From positions 110,822,620-110,886,619 of the forward strand of contig CM060900.1 of assembly GCA_030762935.1 (NCBI GenBank): a DNA stretch of 64,000 nucleotides. Reading direction: 5' to 3'. This DNA comes from Hymenopus coronatus. Taxonomy: Eukaryota > Arthropoda > Insecta > Mantodea > Hymenopodidae. The position numbers and the translations under genes were made by a program. The notes beneath the pieces are model-generated. The model was not told where the DNA came from. It did not search any database and saw nothing but the letters and a program-made list of their open reading frames with translations. This document shows, in pieces, positions 53,169 through 62,855 of the stretch (position 1 is its first letter; each line of letters opens with the position of its first letter).

Positions 53169-53300
53169 ATATGACTGAAAGTTCTGGGATGAAACCTACT
53201 TGGCTAACAGATGACACCGAAGATTATGAACCTTTCAGCAGGGAGCAGGAAAGCTCTAAGGTGCAGCATGTTGGGAGCAGATGGAATTCATGTGATGAAG
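53169..53300 (+). CDS. Cassette exon B11 with shifted donor
   Basis: The peptide is as in B1/B3 (H-V-G-S-R-W-N-S-C-D-E), with a silent ACG-to-ACT change. 17-T run then CCCCTTCAG. Donor GT at 53301; ancestral donor TT. Its downstream intron is A12-like. Confidence 0.57.
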
Positions 53301-53627
53301 GTACTTCTTCAGTTATGAATAAAACTTGTTGCTTACCAACTATCCGGCACTAATGCCCTATATGAGCCTTGGCCTCCTTCACAATCATTTTCCGTGCTTT
53401 CCTATCTTTTAATGTTTTCTCTCCATACTTTCACATTCATAAACCTCAATCGTCTATCATTAAACTATATTTTCATTCTGTGTCTTCCTCTTATTCCTGT
53501 AGAGTTGGTTCAAAAACTGTTAAGCAAATTCTATTCATCTCAATCGGTTTTAGATGATACATTATTGTTGCCATAATTCAGTTATAAAACATACTATAGC
53601 ATCTCCTATCGCAATTAGAATAATTTT

Positions 53628-54185
53628 TTCATTGTCACATATTTTTTACACCATGCTCCATTGCTGGACCATACATCCTTCTTATCATCTTGATTTCAAA
53701 TTTTCTTAATGCCCCTTCGTTGGATATTGTCTGTGCCGAAGTTTCTGCTCCAAATTTGACTACCTGTCTACTCAATGCTTTATATATTAGGTTTTCATTA
53801 TTCCTAGTAAGTATTTTATTTTTAAACTATTTGGGATTTGCAAAGTATGCTTTGTTTTGTGCTTATGTCAGTCATTTAATGTAAAGTCCAGTTTGACTGC
53901 ATTGTCTGCTAAATTTCCCCCCCAAAATGTTTCTGTTACTTGAAATACATTCTGTCCAATTTCTAAATCCTGTTGTTTCCTTCTCCCTTCTGATATAATC
54001 ATGCTTTTTTTTTTCTTCTGTATATTAACTCTCAATCCTATTCTTTCTATATTTTCTGTAAGTTTTCACAAACATCTATTATTTTACCTCTAGAATTAGC
54101 TACAATGGTGATCTCATTCGCATAAGGACATATATGACTGATCTTGTTATAGATTTTGCCTCTCTGATCTACCACTCATAACGCG
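53628..54185 (-). pseudogene. LINE RT relic in B11
   Basis: CPYANEITIVANSRG, unlike all other B copies (CPN). It matches the A/A12 lineage, in line with the mosaic 3' flank of this unit. Confidence 0.65.
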
Positions 54186-55043
54186 TGATGAAAAGCCAAT
54201 ATGAATAATTGTGGTGGATAATCCATCCTTGTCACCAACATCATTATTGTTATTAATTATAGTTAATCTTGATTTTGTTGCTGTCTTCTGCAGCCACCAC
54301 TTCCACTGCATCTGCTACTGCCAACACACAACCTCCCCTACCACCACCTAAGCTTAGGGAATGTGGGCTCAAGTACTCTAAGCCACAAAGATACCTAAGG
54401 GATTGGAGGCCCTAAGGCACAAAGCATTACCAGAGTTTCTATTAAGAGCAAACTCCAATGAATCCCTGGTGGCTGAGGGTTTTGTGAGGTCAATTGTTTG
54501 AAATGTTGTCTTGTTATTAACAAATATGATTTCTACCCTTACTGTTTTTAATGCTTAGTTATTATTTTTATATTATATTGACAAAACCTGAATTAAATTG
54601 TGAATTGGTCCATTCATTGTTGAAACAATGTACTAAAGAAAACCAAATGTGACGTAAGTAGGTAAAAAAGCAGTAAGAAGTAATGAAGTATTATTGAGTT
54701 TTCACTAATGTGTGCTGGAACTTAAGAACAATAAAACCACTTTTTGGTCACCTACTCTTTAACTGCATTGGAAACATTTATAGAGCAAGCAACTTTTAGT
54801 TATGTAGTTCAGGTACATAATTTTCATTTTACTTTTTAATATATGCTTAACAACATTTTGTGCAAAGAAAGGAAACTAAGTAGTCTTATGGGATAACATA
54901 CATGTGTTTAGTTTATAAATGATCCTCTTTTTGTATTTTCCAGGTGTTTTTTAAGCGAATTTTGCAGTGGCCATCAATGATGTAGATGTAGATCTTGAGA
55001 CATTCAAAATGTATATTGCTTTTCTTATTTTTTTTATCCTCAG

Positions 55044-55187
55044 ATATGACTTTAAGAAGTGCAATGCAACCTACGTTGTTAACTGATGACACCGAAGATT
55101 ATGAACCTTTCAGCAGGGAGCAGGAAAGCTCTAAGGTGCAGCATGATGGGAACAGTCAGAATTTATGTGATGAAGGCATTTCTTCAG
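55044..55187 (+). CDS. Cassette exon A12
   Basis: Consensus A peptide (K-V-Q-H form) with Ser to Leu before the Cys (Q-N-L-C-D-E-G). Intact CTCAG acceptor and CAG|GTATGA donor. The next exon downstream is A13, with no B exon between. Confidence 0.7.
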
Positions 55188-55511
55188 GTATGAATAAAAC
55201 TTGTTGGTTACCAACTATCCGGCACTATTGCCCTATATGAGCCTTGGCCTCCGCCACAATCATTTTCTGTGCTTTCCTATCTTTTGGTGTTTTTTCTCCA
55301 TACTTTCTCATTCATAAACTTCAAATCGTGTAACATTAAACAATAGTTTCATTCTGTGTCTACCTTTTATTCCTGTAGAGTAACTTGTTGCTTCAAAAAC
55401 TGATAAGCAAATTCTATTCATCTCTATTGGTTTGTGATGATGCATTATTCTTGCCATAGTTCAGGTATAAAACGTACTATAGAATCTCCTATCTCAATTA
55501 GAATACTTTTT

Positions 55512-56075
55512 TCTCTGTCACATATTTTTTACACCATGCTCCATTGCTGGACCATATATCCTTCTTATCATCTTGATTTCAAATTTTCTTAATGGCTCTT
55601 GGTTGGATATTTTCTGTGCGGAAGTATGAGCCCCAAATTTGACTACCTGTCTACTCAATGCTTTATATATTAGGTTTTCATTATTCCTAGTTAGTATTAT
55701 ACTTTTTAACTATTTTGGATTTGCAAAGTATGCTTTATTTTGTGCTTATGTCAGTTTTTTATTGTAAAGTCCATTTTGACTGCATTGTCTGCTATATTTC
55801 CCTTCTAACATTTTTCTGTTCCTTGAAATACATTCTGACTAATTTCTAAATCCTGTTGTTTCCTTCTCCCTTCTGATATAATCATGCTTTTTTTTTTCTT
55901 CTGTATATTAACTCTCAATCCTATTCTTTCTATATTTTTCTGTAATTTTTCACAAACTTTTATTATTATACCTCTAGAATTAGCAACAATAGTGATGTCA
56001 TTCGCATAAGGACATATATGACTGATTTTGTTATAGATTTTGCCTCTCTGATCTACCACTCATAACGCGTAATGA
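55512..56075 (-). pseudogene. LINE RT relic in A12
   Basis: CPYANDITIVANSRG keeps the second catalytic Asp. The downstream part reads L-Q-K-N-I-E-R-I-G-L-R-V-N-I-Q-K and ends L-E-I-S-Q-N-V-F. The R-I-G-L-R-V-N stretch, missing in A1 to A11, fits the usual G-L-x-V-N of LINE RTs. Confidence 0.72.
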
Positions 56076-57454
56076 AAAGCCAATATGAATAATTCTGGTG
56101 GATAGTCCATCCTTGTCACCATCATCATTATTGTTATTGTTATTAATTATAGTTATTCTTGACTTTGTTGCTGTCCTCTGCAGCCACCACTTCCACTGCA
56201 TCTGCCACTGCCACCACGCAACCGCCCCTTCCACCACCTAAGCTTAGGGAATGTGGGCTCAAGTACTCTTAGCCACAAAGATCCTAAGGGGTTGGAGGCC
56301 CTAAGGTACCAAGCATTACCGAAGGAATTATAGTGCTTTGGAGGGGCTGAAGGCTCTAAGCTACAAAATATAGCAGAGGGATCTGTGAAGAGCAAATCCC
56401 TGTGAATTCTGCAAAACAAAAGGATCCGTGGGAGGAATTCCTAATGAACCATACATCATTACAAATACTTAATCCGTGGTAGGTATAGACATGCATCTAT
56501 GTCTCAGAGGGATAAAAATATTTCAAATTGCATTCTGTAAACTATCGCTTGAAGTGCTGCTTCTTATGTCCAAGGAGGGAACAGAATATTTGAATTTTCT
56601 CCATTTGGTGTAAATGTAGTTCATATAAAAGATATTACCAGTTATCCCATTTCTCTGAGAATTTACTAATGTATGTAGTCGCTCCTCCTAGTTTGTACAA
56701 TTTCAATTGAGTAATTCACTTGTAATGTAGATAGACCTCATCTCATCCAATGTCAGAGTAACTAATATAAAAATCTGGTTACATCCTGCATTCTACATTT
56801 AAATTAAAATTGGTTAAAAACATGGTCAGTCTTTAAAAACACCTTTTTCTCCACTTGAAGGAGCACATGACTCCTTAAAGCATATTTTGTTTCCTGACTA
56901 GTGCAGCAAAAATTGTTTGAAATGTTGTCTTGTTATTAATAAATATGATTTCTACCCTTACTGTTTTTAATGCTTAGTTATTATTTTTATATTATATTGA
57001 CAAAACGTGAATTAAATTGTGAATTGGTCAATTCATTGTTGAAAAAATGTACTAAAGAAAAACAAATGTGACGTAAGTAGGTAAAAAAGCAGTAAGAAAT
57101 AATGAAGAATTATTAAGTTTTCACTAATGTGTGCTGGAACTTAAGAACAATAAAACCAATTTTTGGTCACCTACTCTTTAACTGCATTGGAAACATTTAT
57201 AGAGCAAGCAACTTTTAGTTATGTAGTTCAGGTACATAATTTTCATTTTACTTTTTAATATATGCTTAACAACATTTTGTGCAAAGAAAGGAAACTAAGT
57301 AGTCTTAGTCTTGTGTTTAGTTTATAAATGATCCTCTTTTTGTATTTTCCAGGTGTTTTTTAAGCGAATTTTGCAGTGGCCATCAATGATGTAGATGTAG
57401 ATCTTTTGAATCATTCAAAATGTATATTGTTTTTCTTATTTATTTTATCCTCAG

Positions 57455-57598
57455 ATATGACTTTAAGAACTGCAATGCAACCTATGTTGCTAACTGATGA
57501 CACCAACGATTATGAACCTTTCAGCAGGGAGCAGGAAAGCTCTAAGCTGCAGCATGGTGGGAGCAGTCAGAATTCATGTGATGAAGGCATTTCTTCAG
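57455..57598 (+). CDS. Cassette exon A13, diverged A form
   Basis: 144 nt, phase 1-1. Changes against the A consensus are S to T in L-R-T-A-M, T to M in Q-P-M-L-L, E to N in DDTNDYEPF, and D-G-N to G-G-S in Q-H-G-G-S-S. The splice sites are unchanged (TATCCTCAG and CAG|GTATGA). The open frame stays intact despite higher intron divergence, which supports real coding use. Confidence 0.7.
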
Positions 57599-57922
57599 GT
57601 ATGAATAAAACTTGTTGCTTACCAACTATCCGGCACTATTGCCCTATATGAGCCTTGGCCTCCTTCACAATCATTTTCCATGCTTTCCTATCTTTTGGTG
57701 TTTGTTCTCCATACTTTCACATTCATAAACTTCAAATCTTGTAACATTAAACAATACTTTCATTCTGTGTCTACCTTTTATTCCTGTAGAGTAACATGTT
57801 GCTTCAAAAACTGTTAAGCAAATTCTATTCATCTCTATTGGTTTTATATGATGCATTATTCTTGCCATAATTCAGTTATAAAACATACTATAGCATCTCC
57901 TATCTCAATTAGAATAATTTTT

Positions 57923-58485
57923 TCATTGCCACATATTTTTTACACCATGCTCCATTGCGGGACCATATATCCTTCTTATCATCTTGATTTCAAATTTTCT
58001 TAAAGCCTCTTGGTAGGATATTGTCTCTGCCAAAGTATCTTCCCCAAATGTGACTGCCTGTCAATTCAGTGCTTTATATATCAGTTTTAATGCTTCTTAG
58101 TAAGTATTTTACTTTTTAACAATTTGAGGTTCTGAAAGTGCGCTTTATTCCATGCTTATATCCTGTCTGTTATATTAGTGCTGATTTTGGCCACTTTATC
58201 AATTATGTTTCCGAGATGAAATGTTTCTGTTTCTTTAAAGTCCTTCTGACCAATTTTGGAAACCTGTTGTTTCCGTTCTTTTATATATATATATATATAT
58301 ATTTTTTTTTTTGTGTACATTAGCTGTTAGTTCTATTGTTTCTACTCTTTCCTGTAATTTTTTAAAAAATAGTGTATTATTTTCCCTCTAGATCTAGCTA
58401 CAATAGCGATGTCAGTATCATAAGCACATATCTGACTCATCTTGTTAAAGATGGGGCTTCTCTATCTGCCACATCTAGGTATCAT
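57923..58485 (-). pseudogene. LINE RT relic in A13, clearest YADD region
   Basis: On the minus strand, 58384-58440 reads ICAYDTDIAIVARSRGK, preceded by I-F-N-K-M-S-Q. This is close to the usual I-F-N-K-x-x-Q-x-x-A-Y-A-D-D-I-A-I-V context of non-LTR RTs, with A-D replaced by D-T. It identifies what the more decayed relics in the other monomers are. Confidence 0.76.
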
Positions 58486-58489
58486 TCAA

Positions 58490-59020
58490 AGCCAATTTGA
58501 ATAATATAGTAGTAGATTATCCATCTCATCATCATCATTATTTTTATGGTTTTTAATTATAGTTGTTCTTATCCATGTTACTTTGACCACTGCTGCTGCC
58601 ACTGCCACCGTTACTGCCACTGTCAATATCACCGCTAGCGATAAACTCCCAACCACAATAGAAGGCTGAAAATTGATTTTTCCAGCACTAAACATATTTA
58701 AGAACAACATTTACTATAATGCGAAGGAATCAATGTACAAATGTTTTAAAGCATTTGTTCATTTATATTTTTCATTTTTTCAACTTATCATGCAGTGATG
58801 TCATTACTGTTTTACTTTTTTTTTTTAAGGTAATATATGTCATAACTCAGGCCTCATGGGAACATTTCCTGTTCTGTTTGTCTCAGTGTGTGTTGTTAAC
58901 ATTCACATTTTTAACATTTTGAAACTACATATGAAAACATCTGAAACAGAATAAAAGAAAAACACATAAAATAAACACAGATTATAGATGACGTAATTAA
59001 CACTGTGAACGCTAGTCTCA
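58490..59020 (+). other. A13-specific intron segment shared only with C
   Basis: It begins with a trinucleotide-rich tract (catcatcatcattattttt) that the other monomers also have. It then has about 400 bp, including an alternating Ala/Val-coding simple stretch and a T-run near 58810, that are absent from A1-A12 and B. The C counterpart is about 61600-62095. No gene recognised. Confidence 0.6.
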
Positions 59021-59021
59021 G

Positions 59022-59290
59022 GGGATGTGGTCTCAAGGACATAAGCCGCAAAGCCTAGCCAGGGGATTGGAGACCCTGAGCCGCAAAGCGTAGTCGTGAA
59101 GAACAGCTGCGAGCTATGTGAAGTCAGTGATTTAACAGCCAATGGTTGAAGGCCCTAAGCCATAAAGTATTGGTGAGGGGTTGAAGGCTCTAAGCCACAT
59201 GATATATCCAAGGGTTCTGTGAAGAACAAATCCCAATGAATTTTGCATAGCCGGGGAATCTGTGGGAGCAAATCCTAATGACCAAACAGT
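59022..59290 (+). repeat. ~36-bp subrepeat block in A13
   Basis: The cleaner older form shows the phrases cataagccgcaaagcctagcca, ccctgagccgcaaagcgtag, gccctaagccataaagtatt and gctctaagccacatgatata, spaced irregularly at about 36-40 bp except for one longer gap. Confidence 0.6.
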
Positions 59291-59388
59291 ATTACAAATA
59301 CTATATGCTCTTACCTTTCTTTGTGGTGGTAGACATAGTCCTGTGTCTGCATTCTAAAAGTTATGTCTAAATGTCTCCCAGGAATATG

Positions 59389-59610
59389 GACACTTTAAAA
59401 TGTGTTACTCAAATATCCCTTGAAGTGCTGCTTCTTCTTTCCAATGGAGGGAATAAAATATTTAACTGTTCTCCATTTGGTTTCAATGTTCTTCATATTA
59501 ACAGATATTCCCAGGCATCCCATTTCTCTAAGGTTTTTGAAGTGCATGTATCTGTTCCTCCTAGTTGGCACAAATGCAATAGAGTAATTCAATTTTAAAT
59601 GTAGAAAGCC
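59389..59610 (+). repeat. 222-bp identity island, copy 1
   Basis: Read base by base, this is identical to 62478-62699, while the flanks on both sides differ at many positions. It contains open frames on both strands (65 codons on the minus strand), but there is no start context or splice signal that I would defend, and the homologous stretch in A/B copies is not open. Confidence 0.85.
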
Positions 59611-59684
59611 CTCATCTCATCCAATGTTTCATATGCGTTCCACCAGTTGCCAATGATGATTACACCAGGCAATATCCATATATT

Positions 59685-59708
59685 ATCTCTCTCTGTCTCT
59701 CTCTTTCT

Positions 59709-59774
<66 letters not shown>

Positions 59775-59820
59775 CTCTTATATATATATATTATATATAT
59801 ATATATATGTATATGTATAT
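59685..59820 (+). repeat. (CT)n followed by (TA)n microsatellite
   Basis: About 90 bp of nearly pure CT, then 'acctct', then alternating TA. It lies in the segment that A13 and C have and A1-A12/B lack. Confidence 0.95.
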
Positions 59821-60548
59821 AATTTTATAATGTCACAGAAAATTACATAAAGATCTGCTTACTATCTACAGTCTTCACATAACTTCAAATTTGTTGAAAA
59901 CTTGGTCAATTTTTAAAAGCATATTTTGCACTACTCGGAGGAGCAGATGCCTCCCTAAAATATGTTCTGTTGTTGACTAGTGGAACAGAAAGTGTTTCAA
60001 AGTCTGACTAGTTTTTAACTAATATGAATATCATACTTACTATTTTAAAGCTTAGTTAGAATTTTTAATTTTATATTCACAAACCTGACTTAAATTGTTA
60101 ATTGGTTCATTCATATTTGCACAAATGTTGTTATTCAGCTGTTAGTTTTCACCAATGTATTAAAGAAAATCAAATGTGCTGTAAGTACTTAAAAAAGCAG
60201 TTAAGAGCACTGATGTATTATTAAATTTGCACTAATGTGTGTTGGAACTTAGGAACAAGAACACCACTTTTTGGTCACCTACTCTTTAACTATATTGAAA
60301 ACTTTATAGAGCAAGCAACTTCTAATTATGTAGTACAGTTGCAAACTTCTCATATTGCTTTTTAATATTGGCTCAACATCATTTTGAGCAATAAAAGAAA
60401 ACTAGGTAGTCTTAAGGGATCACAATTTCCATGCGATTGTAATTTGGTTTGTAAATGATCCACTTTGTGTATTTTCCAGGTCTGTTTTAATCGAACGTTG
60501 CTTTGGCCATCAATTATGTAGATGTTGATTTACAGATAAAAAAATTAA

Positions 60549-60589
<41 letters not shown>

Positions 60590-60598
60590 CTCCCTCAG

Positions 60599-60742
60599 AT
60601 ACTATTGAAAGAAATCCAATACAATTTGAGCTTGTAATTGAAGACACTCAAGAGTATGAATCTTTGATCAGGGAGCTGGAAAGCCCTAAGCTGCAGCATG
60701 ATGGGAGCAGTCAGAATTCATCTGATGAAGGCATTTCTTCAG
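60599..60742 (+). CDS. Cassette exon C, oldest module
   Basis: The acceptor is a run of about 36 T then CTCCCTCAG; the donor is CAG|GTATGA. It is exactly 144 nt and phase 1-1, although many residues differ. It opens D-T-I-E-R-N-P-I-Q-F, has the core EDTQEYESLIRELES, and ends K-L-Q-H-D-G-S-S-Q-N-S-S-D-E-G-I-S-S. Positions shared with A and B are the DT-x-[ED]-Y-E motif followed two residues later by F or L, R-E, E-S, K-[VL]-Q-H and D-E-G. It lacks the Cys, so Cys is not essential to the module. With the introns this diverged, an unchanged length, phase and frame are the best single evidence that these are functional exons. Confidence 0.68.
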
Positions 60743-61054
60743 GTATGAATAAAACTTGTTGATTACTTACTATCCGGCACTATTGCCTTGGCCTCCTTCA
60801 CAATCATTTTCCATGCTTTCCTATCTTTTAATGTTTTCTCTCCATCCTTTCACATTCATAAACTTCAAATCGTCTATCATTAAACAATATTTTCATTCTC
60901 TGTCTTCCTATTTTTCCTGTACAGTAAAATCTTGTTTCAAATACTGTTAAACACATTCTATTCATCTCCATTGGTTTTAGTTGATGCTTTATTCTTGCTG
61001 TAATTAAGTTATAAAACATACTATAGTTTCTCCTATCATAATTAGAATAATTTC

Positions 61055-61565
61055 TTCATTGAAGCATATTTTTTACACCAAGCTCCACTGCAGGACCATA
61101 TATGCTTATTATCATCTTAAATTCAAATTTTCCTAATGCCTCTTGTTGGGATATTGTCTGTGCCGAAGTATCTGCCCCAAATGTGACTGTCTGTCTACTC
61201 AATGCTTTATATATCAGGTTTTCATGCTTCCTAGTAAGTATTTTACTCTTTAACAATTTTAAGTTTTCAAAGTGTCCTTTATTCCGTGCTCATATCCTGT
61301 CACTTATATTAACACTCATTTTGGCCTCATCATCAATTATGTTTCCGAGATAAAATGTTTCTGTTCCTTTAATTTCATTCTGACCAATTTCGAAATCCTG
61401 TTGTTTAACTCTCAGTTCTATTGTTTCTACTCTTTCCTGTCATTTTTAAAAAAAAATTCTATTATTTTCTCTCTAGATGTATATACAATAGTAATGTCAT
61501 TATCATAAGCACATATCTGACTCATCTTGTTAAAGATGGTGCCCCTTTATCTACCACATCTATGG
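61055..61565 (-). pseudogene. LINE RT relic in C, clearest C-terminal region
   Basis: The minus strand of 61056-61256 reads N-L-I-Y-K-A-L-S-R-Q-T-V-T-F-G-A-D-T, then E-A-L-G-K-F-E-F-K-M, then S-I-Y-G-P. The order matches the IYK..L.RP...YGAETW...FERKM.RRIYGP region of LINE ORF2. The YADD box is ICAYDNDITIV at about 61500-61550. Confidence 0.76.
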
Positions 61566-62098
61566 CATGATATAAAGCCAATTTGAATAATGTAGTAGAT
61601 TATCCATCTCCTTGTTATCATCAATATTTTTATGGATTTTAATTACAGTTGTTCTCGTCCATGTTACTGTGACCACTGCTGCCGTTACTGCCAACATTAT
61701 TGCCACTGTCAATGGCACTGATACCGATAAACTCCCAACCACAATGGAAGGCTGAAAATTGATTTTTCCATCATTAAACATATTTAAGAACAACGTTTAC
61801 TACAATGTGAAAGATACAATCTACAAATCTTTTAAAGCATTTGTTCATTTATTTTTTTCAAATTATCATGCACTGATGTCATTACAGTTTCCCTGTTTTT
61901 TTTTTGTTTTTTTTTTTAATGTATCTCAGACCTCATGGGAACATTTCCTGTTCTATCTTTGTATCGGTGTGTTGCCAACATTCACATTTTGAACATTGTA
62001 AAAATGCAAATGAAAACATCTGAAACAGAATAAAAGAAACTCACTTATAATAGACACAGATTGTAGATGATGTCATTAATAATGTGAGTGCTAAGCTC

Positions 62099-62375
62099 AG
62101 GGGATGTGGTCTCAAGGACATAAGCCGCAAAGCCTAGCCAAGGGATTGGAGGGCCTAAGTTATAAAGCATAGTTGTGGAATCTGTGAAAAACAGCTTAGG
62201 GCTTTGTGAAGTCAGTGTTTTAACAGCCAATGGTTTGAGGGCCCTAAGCCATAAATGTTTGGTGAGGGGTTGAAGACTTTAAGCCACATGGTATATCTGA
62301 GGGATCCGTGAAGAACAAATCCCATTGAATTTTGCATAGCCGAGGAATCTGTGGGAGGAAATCCTAATGACCATA
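62099..62375 (+). repeat. ~36-bp subrepeat block in C
   Basis: Same order as in A13, with independent substitutions. It shows that the block was already present in the ancestor of all monomers. Confidence 0.58.
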
Positions 62376-62477
62376 TGTTATTACAAGTACTATATCCTCT
62401 TACCTTTCTTTGCGGCGGTAGATATAGCCCTATTGCTGCGTTCTAAAAGTTTTGTCTAGATGTCTCCCAGGGATATA

Positions 62478-62699
62478 GACACTTTAAAATGTGTTACTCA
62501 AATATCCCTTGAAGTGCTGCTTCTTCTTTCCAATGGAGGGAATAAAATATTTAACTGTTCTCCATTTGGTTTCAATGTTCTTCATATTAACAGATATTCC
62601 CAGGCATCCCATTTCTCTAAGGTTTTTGAAGTGCATGTATCTGTTCCTCCTAGTTGGCACAAATGCAATAGAGTAATTCAATTTTAAATGTAGAAAGCC
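62478..62699 (+). repeat. 222-bp identity island, copy 2
   Basis: Partner of 59389-59610 at an offset of 3089 bp. Differences resume at once after 'gtagaaagcc' on the right and at 'ggatataga' versus 'gaatatgga' on the left. Confidence 0.85.
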
Positions 62700-62775
62700 T
62701 TCGTCTCATCCAATATTTTATACGCATTCCCTAGTTTCCAATGATGATTACACCAGGCAACATCCATATGTGCTC

Positions 62776-62855
62776 GCTCTCTCTCTCTCTCTCTCTCTCT
62801 GCCTCTCTTTCTCTCCCTCTCTCTCTCCCTCTCTGTCTCTACCTCTCATATATAT
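62776..62855 (+). repeat. (CT)n microsatellite in C
   Basis: Orthologous in position to the tract in A13 but interrupted by GCCTCT and CCCT variants, and with only a short TA run. Confidence 0.93.

Larger units (their letters stand above)
50249..54649 (+). repeat. Array dimer 11, shortened and mosaic (B11 from 52756)
   Basis: 4401 bp. About 0.6 kb of the B half is missing at the junction near 54492, where the sequence jumps from 'tttgtgaggtca' directly to 'attgtttgaaatg'. Downstream of the B11 exon (from about 53595) the intron resembles A12/A13 ('ctatagcatctcc', 'ctccattgctgg') rather than other B copies. The B exon therefore sits on an A12-like 3' flank. Confidence 0.9.
54650..57068 (+). 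repeat. Array monomer A12 (no B partner)
   Basis: 2419 bp. The 5' half is a standard A copy. The 3' half is diverged, and about 100 bp of the subrepeat block is missing near 56326. It is followed directly by another A-type monomer, so the A-B alternation stops here. Confidence 0.9.
57069..60176 (+). repeat. Array monomer A13, long older form
   Basis: 3108 bp. Compared with A1 to A12 it has two extra segments, which it shares with monomer C. One is about 400 bp between the trinucleotide tract and the subrepeat block (about 58630-59020). The other is about 170 bp containing (CT)n and (TA)n microsatellites (about 59615-59840). The simplest reading is that the ancestor of the A/B expansion lost both. 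Confidence 0.88.

Noticed and set aside
1..54649. Possible rDNA or histone gene cluster, suggested by the 5-kb period
   Set aside because: No rRNA-like conserved blocks and no histone-like open frames in either orientation; the only conserved coding element is the short cassette exon.
56153..56419. 88-codon minus-strand frame in A12
   Set aside because: It crosses the subrepeat block at the local deletion. It is present in one copy only, with no similarity or context.
59371..59598. Conserved 65- to 75-codon frames on both strands in the A13/C identity island
   Set aside because: Conservation is explained by a tract identical at every base, silent sites included, which points to conversion and not to protein constraint.
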